Of a DNA stretch of 16,371 bases, positions 5,387-14,368 are shown piece by piece; within the stretch, counting starts at the first letter, position 1, and the number at the start of each line of letters is the position of its first letter. This stretch comes from an uncultured Polymorphobacter sp. (GTDB taxonomy: Bacteria; Pseudomonadota; Alphaproteobacteria; Sphingomonadales; Sphingomonadaceae): contig CALDHQ010000033.1 in the NCBI GenBank assembly GCA_937894055.1, positions 1 to 16,371 on the forward strand, written 5' to 3'. A program made the position numbers and the translations under genes. The notes beneath the pieces are model-generated. The model was not told where the DNA came from and made no database searches. It saw only the letters and a list, made by a program, of their open reading frames with translations.

Positions 5387-5410
5387 CTGACGGTGAGGGC
5401 GGGACAACAG

Positions 5411-5875
5411 GTGACGGCGTTTTTCTTCCACGGCTATGCGTTGAACGCGGTCGACGCGAAGAACCGGCTGTCGGTGCCGTCGGGCTATCGCGACACCAAT
5501 GAAAAGCGCTCGGGCGAAAAGCAGCTGATCGTCGGCCCCGCCGAACGCGCACCGTGCCTCGTCGGTTATGACGTGCTGCGCTTCGAGCGGCTGCAGGCGC
5601 AGCTCAACGAGCGCTTTGCCGGCAACTATTCGGACGAACGTGACGATTTCGCCCGTGATGCCTTCGGTCTCAACGAGAGCCTGCCGTACGACGAAACCGG
5701 CCGCATCATCCTGTCGCCGTCGCTCAAGTTCACCAGCGGTATCGACAAGCTGGCGTTCTTCATCGCCGCCGGCGACTATTTCGAAATCTGGCACCCGCAA
5801 CGGCTGATCGAACACAAGGGCGCGACCAGCCCCGCCGGACGCATCGTCCAGCAACTGCTCGACGCGCGCAAATGA
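5411..5875 (+). CDS. mraZ: MraZ, transcriptional regulator of the dcw cluster
   Basis: MraZ is a ring-forming DNA-binding protein that in E. coli represses its own operon. This 154-residue copy has the two tandem AbrB-like half-domains, each with the hallmark D-x-x-x-R: D15-R19 in the first (DAKNRLSVP) and D94-R98 in the second ([10 protein letters not shown]), followed by [14 protein letters not shown]. The preferred start is GTG at 5411, which puts the conserved [14 protein letters not shown] segment at the N-terminus as in relatives; GTG at 5393 would add six residues (MRAGQQ). A GAGGG element at 5395-5399 could serve the 5411 start, with 11-base spacing. Its own predicted operator lies at 5254-5288. 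The stop overlaps the rsmH start in ATGA. The family is certain; the start codon is less so. Confidence 0.93.
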   Translation: MTAFFFHGYALNAVDAKNRLSVPSGYRDTNEKRSGEKQLIVGPAERAPCLVGYDVLRFERLQAQLNERFAGNYSDERDDFARDAFGLNESLPYDETGRIILSPSLKFTSGIDKLAFFIAAGDYFEIWHPQRLIEHKGATSPAGRIVQQLLDARK

Positions 5876-6807
5876 CCGCCGCGCCGCATATCCCCGTGCT
5901 GCTCGACGAAGTCATGGCAGCGCTGACGCTGGCCAATGGCGACGTCTATGTAGATGGCACCTTTGGCGCCGGCGGCTACACGCGCGCCGCGCTTGCCGCC
6001 GGCGCGCGGGCCTATGGCATCGACCGCGATCCGCAGGCACTGGCGCGCGGCGCGGCACTGGCGGCCGAATTTCCCGGCCGGCTGACGCTGATCGACGGTC
6101 GCTTTGCCGATATGGACAAGTCGCTCGAAGCGCTCGGCGTGACGCAGGTCGATGCCGTGGCGCTCGATATCGGCGTGTCGTCGATGCAGCTCGATCAGGC
6201 TGAGCGCGGCTTTTCGTTCATGAACGACGGCCCGCTCGACATGCGGATGAGCAGCGATGGCCCGACCGCTGCCGACTTCCTTAATACCGCCGACGAAGCC
6301 GAAATCGCCGACGTCATCTTCCAGCTTGGCGACGAGCCCAAGGCGCGCCGCATCGCCCGCGCCATCGTCGCCGACCGGCCGCTGACGCGGACGTCGGAAC
6401 TCGCACGGCTGGTGCGCAGCGTCTGCGGATACAAGCCTGGCGGCAAGGACCCCGCCACCAAGACGTTTCAAGCCATCCGCATTCACGTCAACGACGAACT
6501 CGGCGAGCTCGATGCCGGGCTGCGCGCTGCCGAGCGCCTGCTGCGCCCGGGTGGGCGTTTGGCGGTCGTCAGCTTCCACAGCCTCGAAGACCGCGCCGTA
6601 AAGGGCTTCCTTCGCAGCCGTTCGGGCAATGAGCCCGGCGGATCGCGCCATCTGCCGCAGGCCGGCACGACAGGCCCCGCCCCGACGTTCTGCGCACCGG
6701 CAAAACCGGTGCGTGCTTCCGAAGCCGAAGCGGCACGCAACCCGCGCGCCCGCTCGGCCACGCTGCGCGCGGCAACGCGCACCGCAGCCCCAGCCTGGAG
6801 GATTTGA
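5872..6807 (+). CDS. rsmH: RsmH (MraW), 16S rRNA C1402 N4-methyltransferase
   Basis: RsmH uses S-adenosylmethionine to methylate N4 of C1402 in the ribosomal P site; in E. coli it also counteracts MraZ. The 311-residue sequence shows [10 protein letters not shown] at 6-15, the SAM-binding [11 protein letters not shown] at 27-37, [20 protein letters not shown] at 97-116, [14 protein letters not shown] at 197-210 and SFHSLEDR at 234-241, with the closing [10 protein letters not shown]. All are family signatures and the length is normal. The ATG overlaps the mraZ stop by four bases and has no strong ribosome site of its own, so translation is probably coupled. GTGCGTGC-rich Ala/Pro sequence near 265-290 is a variable loop. 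Identification is certain. Confidence 0.97.
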   Translation: MTAAPHIPVLLDEVMAALTLANGDVYVDGTFGAGGYTRAALAAGARAYGIDRDPQALARGAALAAEFPGRLTLIDGRFADMDKSLEALGVTQVDAVALDIGVSSMQLDQAERGFSFMNDGPLDMRMSSDGPTAADFLNTADEAEIADVIFQLGDEPKARRIARAIVADRPLTRTSELARLVRSVCGYKPGGKDPATKTFQAIRIHVNDELGELDAGLRAAERLLRPGGRLAVVSFHSLEDRAVKGFLRSRSGNEPGGSRHLPQAGTTGPAPTFCAPAKPVRASEAEAARNPRARSATLRAATRTAAPAWRI

Positions 6808-6810
6808 CCC

Positions 6811-7470
6811 ATGTCGAGTTCATTTGGTCGATCGCGCTTCATCGGCAACGGCGCCCTTATCTCGGTCGCCATGCTCGCCGCACTCGGGTGCTACACGATC
6901 TCGCTCAAGGTGTCGTCCGAACGCGCCGCCGTCGACAAGCTGCGCGCGCAGGTCGTTGCCGATGCGCATGACATCCGCATGCTGCAGTCCGAAGTGCGCA
7001 CCCGTGCCCGTCTACCCGAATTGCAGCGCTGGAACGACACGGTGCTGGCGCTGAGCCCGCCGAAGGTCGGGCAGTTTCTCCGCGACGGCGTCCAGCTCGC
7101 CAGCTACGCCCCCGGTGCGCCACGCGTGGCGGCGCCGGCGCCAATCGCGCCGGCACCTGTCAACGTCGCGCCGGCAACCGCGGCACCGGCGCCCGTCACC
7201 GCTGCGCCACTGCTGCCGGTCACCCCGCGCTCGGCAAACCAGCTCGCGCCGGGCATGAAGACCATCAACTATGCGGTGCCCAGCGCCAGCCGTCCGCGGC
7301 TGCTGACGGCGCCGGCAGCACTGGCGCCGGCAGTCGCAACCAAAGCGCCGGCCAAGACTGCTCCGGTCACCGCGGGCCTCGATTCGTCGCTGGTTGAATC
7401 GGTCACCAGCGCCGCTGCGGCTGCGCCCGCCGTTGCTGCCGACACCAGCACGCCGAAGGCGCCGATGTAA
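6811..7470 (+). CDS. ftsL: FtsL-like divisome protein with long Ala/Pro-rich tail
   Basis: FtsL is a bitopic scaffold that, with FtsB and FtsQ, activates FtsW and FtsI at the septum. This 219-residue protein has a short cytosolic end, one membrane span at about 12-32, and a predicted coiled coil at about 33-80 (SSERAAVDKLRAQVVADAHD and on). It ends its conserved part near LSPPKVGQFL (81-90). From about 97 to 219 it continues as a low-complexity Ala/Pro/Val tail, roughly doubling the usual length of around 100 residues. The ATG at 6811 is served by GGAGG at 6797-6801 (9-base spacing), the clearest ribosome site in the operon; it follows rsmH by three bases. The call rests on topology and position between rsmH and ftsI, because FtsL sequences are poorly conserved. 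Confidence 0.8.
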   Translation: MSSSFGRSRFIGNGALISVAMLAALGCYTISLKVSSERAAVDKLRAQVVADAHDIRMLQSEVRTRARLPELQRWNDTVLALSPPKVGQFLRDGVQLASYAPGAPRVAAPAPIAPAPVNVAPATAAPAPVTAAPLLPVTPRSANQLAPGMKTINYAVPSASRPRLLTAPAALAPAVATKAPAKTAPVTAGLDSSLVESVTSAAAAAPAVAADTSTPKAPM

Positions 7471-9215
7471 TGACGGCGGTGCCGCTCCGCTCCGAAATCC
7501 TGTCGGGCGCCGTCGGGCGCCCGCGTTCGGCAGCGAGCAGCCCCATCCAACTCGCTGGCCAGCGCCAGCAGACTTTGGCGCTCGGGCGCCAGCGGCTGAT
7601 GACCGGGCTGCTGTTGTTCTGCATTGCCATCGGCGTACTGATCCTGCGGCTCGCCGATCTGTCGCTGCTGCAAGGGCGCCCGGCTGTCGGTACCAACCGC
7701 AGTGCGGGGGCAATTCCGCCGCGCGGCGACATCTATGACCGCAACAATGTCGAGCTGGCGCGGACGTTCGAGGCCTATGGCATCGCCGTGGCGCCGCGCA
7801 AGCTGGTCGGCAATCCGCGTATCCTGGCCGAACAGATCGCTGCCATCCTGCCTGAAAAGACCGCCGACGGCATCTACAAGGAGCTCACGGCGCGCAACTC
7901 GTTCCGCTACATCTCGCGCCGCGTGCTGCCCGAACAGGCCAAGCGCATCAACGACCTCGGCGAGCCGGCGATCACGCTCGAACGCGAGCCCGAACGCCTC
8001 TATCCGAACCTCAATCTCGCCGCGCATGTGCTCGGCTATGCGGTCGACGGCGCCGGCAAGGTCGGCATCGAGAAGGCCTTTGACCACCAGCTTGCCGATC
8101 CTACGACGCGCGGCACACCGATGCATCTGTCGATCGATGCACGTGTCCAGCAGGCGCTCGAAAGCGAACTCGCGGCAGTCATGATCGACCAGCGTGCCGA
8201 CGGTGCAGGCGGGATCGTGCTGGATGTCGATACCGGCGAAGTCATTGCCATGGCCTCGCTGCCCGATTTCAATCCCAACGCACCTGGCCAGTCGGACCCG
8301 TCAACCTTCTACAACAAGGTTACCTACGGCGTTTACGAACTGGGTTCGACGTTCAAGACACTCACAATCGCGATGGCGCTCGATGCCGGGGTCATTACCT
8401 CGATGTCGCAAAAATTTGATGCCAGCCGGCCCCTGCGCATCGCTGGTTATACCATCCATGATGATCATGCGCTCAACCGCGCCCAGACAGTTCCCGAAAT
8501 CTTCATTCATTCGTCGAACATCGGCACTGCACGTATTGCCTCGGAACTCGGTCGTGATCGCCAGCGCGTCTATCTCGAACGTCTTGGATTCTTCCAAAAG
8601 GCGCCAATCGAAATCCCCGAGCGTGCCAATCCACAGTATCCGCCGCTGGCCAATTGGGGTGAACTGGCAACGATGACCATCGCCTATGGCCACGGTCTGG
8701 CGATCAGCCCGCTGCATATGGCGAGTGCCTATGCTGCAGTGGTCAACGGCGGCATCCTGCGCCCAGCCACGCTAATGCGCGTCGAGCCCGGCAAGCACGT
8801 GCAGGGCACCCGCGTATTCAGCCAATCCACATCGGATACGATGCGCGCGATGCTGCGACTGGTGGTCACCGACGGTACCGGCCGCAAGGCCAACGCTGCA
8901 GGCTACCGCGTCGGCGGCAAAACCGGGACAGCCGAAAAGCTGGCGGGTGGACGTTACGTCAAGGGGGCTAACGTCTCGACCTTTGCTGCCGCCTTCCCGA
9001 TGGACAAGCCGCGCTACATCGTCATGGCGACCGTCGACAATCCCAAGGGCAGCAAGTCGTCATACGGTTTCAAAACCGCAGGCATGGTCGTGGCGCCGGT
9101 CGTCGGGCGGCTGGTCCAGCGCATCGGGCCGCCGCTTGGGATCATTCCCGACGCCGACAAGGATATCGATGTCGCTTCGCTGCTCGGGCAGATCGAAGGC
9201 GAGGCCAAGGAATGA
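7470..9215 (+). CDS. ftsI: FtsI (PBP3), septal peptidoglycan transpeptidase
   Basis: FtsI is the class B penicillin-binding protein that cross-links septal peptidoglycan in the periplasm, working with FtsW. The 581-residue protein has a cytosolic N-terminus, a single membrane anchor at about 44-62, the pedestal motif IPPRGDIYDRN at 82-92, and the three catalytic motifs in order: S293-T-F-K296 (nucleophile Ser293), S348-S-N350 and K484-T-G-T487. Length is normal. The start overlaps the ftsL stop by one base (TAATG), with GAAGG at 7455-7459 as a possible ribosome site. The stop overlaps murE. All motifs are intact, so it should be a beta-lactam target. Confidence 0.97.
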   Translation: MTAVPLRSEILSGAVGRPRSAASSPIQLAGQRQQTLALGRQRLMTGLLLFCIAIGVLILRLADLSLLQGRPAVGTNRSAGAIPPRGDIYDRNNVELARTFEAYGIAVAPRKLVGNPRILAEQIAAILPEKTADGIYKELTARNSFRYISRRVLPEQAKRINDLGEPAITLEREPERLYPNLNLAAHVLGYAVDGAGKVGIEKAFDHQLADPTTRGTPMHLSIDARVQQALESELAAVMIDQRADGAGGIVLDVDTGEVIAMASLPDFNPNAPGQSDPSTFYNKVTYGVYELGSTFKTLTIAMALDAGVITSMSQKFDASRPLRIAGYTIHDDHALNRAQTVPEIFIHSSNIGTARIASELGRDRQRVYLERLGFFQKAPIEIPERANPQYPPLANWGELATMTIAYGHGLAISPLHMASAYAAVVNGGILRPATLMRVEPGKHVQGTRVFSQSTSDTMRAMLRLVVTDGTGRKANAAGYRVGGKTGTAEKLAGGRYVKGANVSTFAAAFPMDKPRYIVMATVDNPKGSKSSYGFKTAGMVVAPVVGRLVQRIGPPLGIIPDADKDIDVASLLGQIEGEAKE

Positions 9216-10639
9216 AGCTCGGCACACTCTATCCTGTTGCGCCGCCGAGTGCCGCTGACCTGCGCGTCAGCGGTTTTGCACTTGATCATCGCAAGGTTGC
9301 GCCGGGCACGGTGTTCGGCGCCTTTGTCGGCACGCGTTTCAATGGCGAGGATTTCATCGCAGATGCTATCGCCAACGGCGCCGTGGCCGTCGTGGCGCGA
9401 CCAGAGGCCGTGGTCGTAGGCGCGCTGCACATTTCAGATGCGGAGCCGCGTCGCGTGTTCGCGCGGCTAGCGGCAAAGTTCTTTGCGCCCTTCCCCGCGA
9501 CAACGGTCGCCGTCACCGGCACCAACGGCAAGACGTCGACCGCCGAACTGACGCGCCAGCTGTGGCGGCTCGCTGGCCATGTCGCCGCCAGCATCGGCAC
9601 GCTCGGCGTCACCACCGCCAATGACCAGGTCTCGACGGGGCTGACTACACCCGACGTCGTCACCTTCCTCGCCAACATGGCCGGGCTGCAGCGCGAGGGC
9701 ATTACCCACGCCAGCTTCGAAGCCTCGAGCCATGGCCTGGCGCAGTATCGCACCGAAGGGCTGCCGGTTGCAGCGGGCGCGTTCACCAATCTGAGCCGCG
9801 ACCACCTCGACTATCACGAGACGATGGAGGCCTATTTCAACGCCAAGCTGCGGCTGTTCAGCGAAGTCGTCGATGGCGATGGCGCCGCTGTGATCTGGGC
9901 CGATGATGCCTGGAGCGAACGCGCGATTGCGGCAGCGCGCGTGCGCGGCCTCAAGCTGCTGACCGTCGGGACACTCGGCGAAACGATCCGCATGGTCTCG
10001 CGCACCCCGACCCAGCTTGGCCAGACGCTCGAACTCGAAGCCGGCGGCAAGACGCACAAGGTCAATCTGCCGCTGATCGGCGCCTATCAGGCCGCCAATG
10101 CGCTCGTCGCGGCGGGGCTGGTGCTGGCGACCGGTGGCGATCTCGCCACGACGCTGGGCGGGCTGTCGCGGCTGCAACCGGTACGCGGCCGGCTCGAACG
10201 CGCGGTCATCACTGCAGCGGGTGCGCCGGTCTATGTCGATTATGCCCATACGCCCGACGGCCTCGTCGCGGCGATTGCGGCGCTGCGGCCGCACACGCGT
10301 GGCAAGTTGCATCTGGTGTTCGGCGCCGGCGGCGACCGCGACACCGGCAAGCGCCCGCAAATGGGCGCCATCGCCGTCGAGCAGGCCGACGTCGTCATCG
10401 TCACCGATGACAATCCGCGCAGCGAAGATCCGGCAAGCATCCGCGCCGACATCATGGCTGCAGCCGCAGGCGCGACTGAAATCGGTGACCGCCGTTCGGC
10501 AATTGCCGCTGCCATCAAAGCCGCCGGTGGCGATGACGTCATCCTGATCGCCGGCAAGGGCCATGAACAGGGCCAGATCGTCGGCAACCGCGTCCTGCCG
10601 TTCGATGACGTGCAGGTTGCGCGCGAGTGCGCACAATGA
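9212..10639 (+). CDS. murE: MurE, UDP-MurNAc-L-Ala-D-Glu:meso-diaminopimelate ligase
   Basis: MurE adds the third residue of the peptidoglycan stem peptide in the cytosol, at the cost of ATP. The 475-residue protein shows the Mur-ligase P-loop VTGTNGKTS with K107 and the conserved SSHGLAQYR and SRDHLDYH in the central domain. It also has YVDYAHTPDGL at the start of the C-terminal domain, and DNPR at 400-403. DNPR is the motif that marks meso-diaminopimelate rather than lysine specificity, so the organism should have DAP-type peptidoglycan. GKGHEQGQ near the C-terminus is also typical. It overlaps ftsI at ATGA, with GAGG at 9201-9204 as a plausible ribosome site, and overlaps murF in the same way. 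Confidence 0.97.
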   Translation: MKLGTLYPVAPPSAADLRVSGFALDHRKVAPGTVFGAFVGTRFNGEDFIADAIANGAVAVVARPEAVVVGALHISDAEPRRVFARLAAKFFAPFPATTVAVTGTNGKTSTAELTRQLWRLAGHVAASIGTLGVTTANDQVSTGLTTPDVVTFLANMAGLQREGITHASFEASSHGLAQYRTEGLPVAAGAFTNLSRDHLDYHETMEAYFNAKLRLFSEVVDGDGAAVIWADDAWSERAIAAARVRGLKLLTVGTLGETIRMVSRTPTQLGQTLELEAGGKTHKVNLPLIGAYQAANALVAAGLVLATGGDLATTLGGLSRLQPVRGRLERAVITAAGAPVYVDYAHTPDGLVAAIAALRPHTRGKLHLVFGAGGDRDTGKRPQMGAIAVEQADVVIVTDDNPRSEDPASIRADIMAAAAGATEIGDRRSAIAAAIKAAGGDDVILIAGKGHEQGQIVGNRVLPFDDVQVARECAQ

Positions 10640-12024
10640 CCGCCCCGCTCTGGACCGCAGACGCGATTGCCGCTGCCACCGGTGGCAGCGTATCCGCGCC
10701 GTTCAACGCCGGCGGCGTCTGCTTCGATTCGCGTGAAGTCATCGGCGGCGAGCTGTTCGTGGCGCTCAAGGGCGAAACCACCGACGGCCACCGCTTCATC
10801 CCGACTGCGCTCGAACGCGGTGCCGCAGGGTTGCTGGTCAGCACGCCGGCGGACGCACCGCATGTTCTGGTCGCCGACACCACTGCCGCACTCGATGCGT
10901 TGGGCCGCGCCGCGCGGTCGCGCACAGCAGCTACAGTCATCGGCGTTACCGGAAGCGTCGGGAAAACCGGCGTCAAGGAGGCGTTGCGCGCGGCGCTCGA
11001 CCGTTTCGCACCCGGGCACACGCATGCCTCGGTCAAGTCGTACAACAACCACACCGGCGTGCCGCTGAGCCTGTCGCGGATGCCGGCCGATAGCCGCTTC
11101 GGCATCTTCGAAATGGGCATGAACCATAGCGGCGAACTGGCCGTGCTGACGCAACTGGTGCGGCCCAACATCGCGGTCATCACCTGGATCGCCAGCGCCC
11201 ACCGTGAATTCTTCGCCAGCGAGGAAGCGATTGCCGACGCCAAGGGTGAGGTCTTCGCCGGGCTCGAACCCGGCGGCATTGCCATCATTCCGTTCGACAG
11301 CGTCCACCGCGACCGGCTGATCGCCCATGCCAAGCCGCACGCGGCGCGCATCATCACCTTCGGCCTGGGCGAAGGCGCCGATGTCCGTGCGCTCGACTAT
11401 GCCATCCTGCCCGATTGCACGACCGCCACCGCCGATGTGCTGGGCACCCGGCTGACCTTCAAGGTCGGCATGGCGGGTCGCCACTGGCTCGGCAATGCGC
11501 TCGCGGTGCTCGCTGGTGTGCAGGCTGCCGGCGGCGACCTTGCGCTCGCCGGGCTGGCGCTGGCCGAACTTTCGGACCTGCCCGGACGCGGCAAGCGGCT
11601 GCGCATTGCGCGCGGCGACGGCAGCGCGGTCATCATTGACGAAAGCTACAACGCCAACCCCGCTTCGATGGCAGCGGCACTCGCCGTGCTCGGCGAAATT
11701 CGCCCGCAACGCCGTGGCCGCCGTCTGGCGATACTCGGCGCGATGCGCGAACTCGGCAGCGGCTCGGATGACTATCACCTCGGCTTAGCCGGCGCCGTCA
11801 CCGCCGCCGGTGTCGATCGCGCCATTCTGGTTGGTGAAGAGATCAAGCCGCTCGCGGCAACGCTGCGGCAGAAACTCAGCACGCTCTATGTGCCTGATGC
11901 TGCTGCCGCACTCGCGGCGGTCAACGGCGAGCTTGCCGAGGATGATGTGTTGCTCGTCAAGGGCTCGAACAGTGTCGGCCTCGGCCGGCTGGTGGCCGAA
12001 CTGCAGGGGGATGTGGCGTCATGA
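10636..12024 (+). CDS. murF: MurF, UDP-MurNAc-tripeptide:D-Ala-D-Ala ligase
   Basis: MurF attaches the D-Ala-D-Ala dipeptide to complete the UDP-MurNAc pentapeptide, using ATP in the cytosol. The 462-residue protein has the early FDSREV segment (30-35), the P-loop [15 protein letters not shown] at 103-117, [23 protein letters not shown] in the central domain, and [13 protein letters not shown] at the C-terminal domain. I choose ATG 10636 over the in-frame GTG at 10627 because it makes the four-base ATGA overlap with murE that is repeated through the operon; the longer form would add only three residues. No strong ribosome site precedes it, fitting coupled translation. Confidence 0.96.
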   Translation: MTAPLWTADAIAAATGGSVSAPFNAGGVCFDSREVIGGELFVALKGETTDGHRFIPTALERGAAGLLVSTPADAPHVLVADTTAALDALGRAARSRTAATVIGVTGSVGKTGVKEALRAALDRFAPGHTHASVKSYNNHTGVPLSLSRMPADSRFGIFEMGMNHSGELAVLTQLVRPNIAVITWIASAHREFFASEEAIADAKGEVFAGLEPGGIAIIPFDSVHRDRLIAHAKPHAARIITFGLGEGADVRALDYAILPDCTTATADVLGTRLTFKVGMAGRHWLGNALAVLAGVQAAGGDLALAGLALAELSDLPGRGKRLRIARGDGSAVIIDESYNANPASMAAALAVLGEIRPQRRGRRLAILGAMRELGSGSDDYHLGLAGAVTAAGVDRAILVGEEIKPLAATLRQKLSTLYVPDAAAALAAVNGELAEDDVLLVKGSNSVGLGRLVAELQGDVAS

Positions 12025-13100
12025 TTTATGTTCTCGCCGACCTGGCTGGTTTCGAAGGCTTTTCCAACCTGTTCCGCTACATCACCTTCCGCAGCGGCGC
12101 GGCACTGATCACCGCGCTCGCCATCGCGCTGATTGCCGGGCCGCGCTTCATCATCTGGCTGCGCAAGATGCAGGGCAAGGAAGGCCAGCCGATCCGCGAG
12201 GACGGGCCGGCGTCGCACCTCATAACCAAGCGCGGCACGCCGACAATGGGTGGCCTGCTCATCCTGATTTCGATGACGCTGTCGACGTTGCTGTGGATGG
12301 ACCTCGGCAACGGCTACACCTGGGCCTGCCTGTTTGTAACCTTGGGCTTCGGCGCCATCGGCTTCATGGATGACTATGACAAGGTGACGAAGCGCTCGCA
12401 CAAGGGCGTTTCGGGGCGTGTCCGATTGTTGATGGAGTTCGCCATCGCTGGTGCGGCGTGTGCCTGGGTGGTCTGGTACACGGGCGACTCGACGCTCTAC
12501 CTGCCCTTGCTCAAGGACGGCGGGCTGGCGCTCGGACTCTTCTACATCGCCTTTGCATCGTTCATCATTGCGGGGTTCGGCAATGCGGTGAACCTGACCG
12601 ATGGCCTTGACGGGCTGGCGACGATGCCGGTCATCATCGCGGCACTGACGCTCGGCGTCATCGCCTATCTCGCGGGCAACATCAAATTCAGCGACTATCT
12701 CGGCATCCATCATGTCGCGGGTTCGGGCGAACTCGCCATCTTCACCGCCGCCGTCATCGGCGCCTGCCTCGGCTTCCTGTGGTACAACGCGCCGCCGGCG
12801 GCGGTGTTCATGGGCGATACCGGCAGCCTCGCTTTGGGCGGCGCGCTCGGCATGATCGCCGTCATCACGCGCCATGAAATCGTGCTGCTCTTGATCGGCG
12901 GGCTGTTCGTGCTCGAAACCGTCAGCGTCATCGTCCAGGTCGTCAGCTTCAAGACCACCGGCAAGCGCGTCTTCAAGATGGCGCCGATCCACCACCATTT
13001 CGAACATCTCGGCTGGAGCGAGTCGACTGTGGTGATCCGTTTCTGGATCGTCGCGATCGTGCTGGCGCTCGCCGGTCTCGCCACGCTGAAGCTGCGGTGA
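12021..13100 (+). CDS. mraY: MraY, phospho-MurNAc-pentapeptide translocase (lipid I synthase)
   Basis: MraY transfers phospho-MurNAc-pentapeptide from UDP to undecaprenyl phosphate on the inner face of the membrane, making lipid I. The 359-residue protein is highly hydrophobic, fitting the ten-helix family fold, and carries the catalytic and Mg-binding motifs MDDYDK at 116-121, [10 protein letters not shown] at 191-200, MGDTGS at 264-269 and the HHH triad at 324-326 (PIHHHFE). TPTMGG at 73-78 is also conserved. The ATG overlaps the murF stop by four bases and has AGGGGGA at 12005-12011 as a ribosome site with 9-base spacing. It overlaps murD at GTGA. Confidence 0.97.
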   Translation: MIYVLADLAGFEGFSNLFRYITFRSGAALITALAIALIAGPRFIIWLRKMQGKEGQPIREDGPASHLITKRGTPTMGGLLILISMTLSTLLWMDLGNGYTWACLFVTLGFGAIGFMDDYDKVTKRSHKGVSGRVRLLMEFAIAGAACAWVVWYTGDSTLYLPLLKDGGLALGLFYIAFASFIIAGFGNAVNLTDGLDGLATMPVIIAALTLGVIAYLAGNIKFSDYLGIHHVAGSGELAIFTAAVIGACLGFLWYNAPPAAVFMGDTGSLALGGALGMIAVITRHEIVLLLIGGLFVLETVSVIVQVVSFKTTGKRVFKMAPIHHHFEHLGWSESTVVIRFWIVAIVLALAGLATLKLR

Positions 13101-14368
13101 TCACGGCAAACGCCTTTCGCGGCAAACGCTACGCGGTCTACGGTCTGGCGCGCACCGGCAAGGCGGTCATCGACGCGCTTGTCGCCAGCGGCGCCGATGT
13201 CGTCGCCTGGGACGACAAGCCGGCAGCGCGCGAAGACTGCGCGGTGCCGCTGGTCGATCTGCACGACGCCAATCTGGTAGGTCTTGACGCGTTGGTGGTA
13301 TCGCCGGGCGTGCCGCTGCGCACGCATCCGCTGACGCAGCGCGCAGCTGGCGCCGGCGTCAGGATCATCGGCGACATTGAACTGTTCGCCCAGGCGCGTA
13401 CCGAACTGCCGTCGCACCGCGTGGTCGGTATCACCGGCACCAACGGCAAGTCGACGACAACCGCGCTGATCCATCATTTGCTGCAAAGTGCCGGCGTCGA
13501 AGCGCGGCTTGGCGGTAACATCGGGCTGCCGATCATGGCGCAGGAACCGCTCCCCGCCGGTGGCGTCTATGTGCTCGAACTGTCGTCGTACCAGCTCGAC
13601 CTGACCTTCAGCCTCGACTGCGACGTCGCGGTGTTGCTCAACATCACGCCCGACCACCTCGACCGCCATGGCGACATGGCGGGCTATGCCGCCGCCAAGG
13701 CACGACTGTTCGCGATGCAGTCGGATGACCATACGGCGGTCATCGCCGCCGAAGACGATTACACCCGCGCCGTTGCGGCGTCGGTCAGTGCGAAGCTGGT
13801 CACCGTCGCCACTACTGACATCGGCACCGAACAGGCCGATTGGCCGAGCCTGCAGGGCCCGCACAATGCCCAGAACGCCGCCGCCGCCATCGCTACCGTG
13901 CGCGCGCTGGGGCTGACCGACGCGCAGATCGCTGCCGGATTGGCAAGCTATCCCGGCCTCGAACACCGCATGGAGCGCGTGCGCGAGATGAACGGCGTGC
14001 TGTTCGTCAATGACAGCAAGGCGACCAACCCGACGTCGACGGCACCGGCGCTTGCCGCCTACCCGCGCATCCACTGGATTGCCGGCGGGCTCGCCAAGAC
14101 TCTCGAACTCGACGCCTGCCTGCCGCAACTCGGCCACGTCGCGGCGGCCTACCTTATTGGCGAGGCGATGCCGGTGTTCGCGTCAATCCTCAAGCCGCAT
14201 GTCCCCGTCATCGAAGCCGGCACGCTTGAGGTCGCGACGCGCACCGCCGCAGCCGCCGCACGCCCCGGTGACACGGTGTTGCTGTCGCCGGCGTGTGCCT
14301 CGTTCGACCAGTTCAGCGACTTCGAAGCGCGCGGCCGTGCCTTCGTCAGCATTGTGGAGAGTCTGTGA
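13097..14368 (+). CDS. murD: MurD, UDP-MurNAc-L-Ala:D-Glu ligase
   Basis: MurD adds D-glutamate as the second residue of the stem peptide, upstream of MurE in the pathway although downstream in the operon. The 423-residue protein opens with a Rossmann-like [12 protein letters not shown] (12-23), has VVSPGVPL near 67-74, the P-loop [10 protein letters not shown] at 111-120 (K118), LELSSYQLD and [11 protein letters not shown] in the central domain, and [10 protein letters not shown] in the C-terminal part. All are standard for the family. It starts with GTG inside the mraY stop (GTGA) without a clear ribosome site, so it should be translated by coupling. The stop and the ftsW start share one base (TGATG). 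Confidence 0.97.
   Translation: MITANAFRGKRYAVYGLARTGKAVIDALVASGADVVAWDDKPAAREDCAVPLVDLHDANLVGLDALVVSPGVPLRTHPLTQRAAGAGVRIIGDIELFAQARTELPSHRVVGITGTNGKSTTTALIHHLLQSAGVEARLGGNIGLPIMAQEPLPAGGVYVLELSSYQLDLTFSLDCDVAVLLNITPDHLDRHGDMAGYAAAKARLFAMQSDDHTAVIAAEDDYTRAVAASVSAKLVTVATTDIGTEQADWPSLQGPHNAQNAAAAIATVRALGLTDAQIAAGLASYPGLEHRMERVREMNGVLFVNDSKATNPTSTAPALAAYPRIHWIAGGLAKTLELDACLPQLGHVAAAYLIGEAMPVFASILKPHVPVIEAGTLEVATRTAAAAARPGDTVLLSPACASFDQFSDFEARGRAFVSIVESL

Larger units (their letters stand above)
5034..5410 (+). other. dcw regulatory leader upstream of mraZ
   Basis: These 377 bases contain no credible gene and part of them is markedly AT-richer than the surroundings (about 5150-5320). They hold a GCCGCG/CGCGGC stem (5073-5090, six-base loop, no U-run), one GANTC site (GACTC at 5107-5111, the target of CcrM methylation in alphaproteobacteria), a perfect DnaA box, four phased MraZ-box repeats and a strong stem-loop before mraZ. 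I see no convincing sigma70 promoter by eye within it; TATCAC at 5322-5327 is a possible -10 without a good -35. Confidence 0.6.

Noticed and set aside
10240..11778. 512-codon minus-strand open frame across murE and murF
   Set aside because: It runs antisense through two certain genes and crosses their junction; composition is Arg/Ala/Gly/Asp-rich without motifs.
12710..14137. 475-codon minus-strand open frame across mraY and murD
   Set aside because: Antisense shadow of two certain genes, with no domain or ribosome site to support it.
14293..14367. Upstream in-frame extension of ftsW by 25 codons
   Set aside because: It lies inside murD, and the ATG at 14368 has a good ribosome site and the usual one-base overlap.
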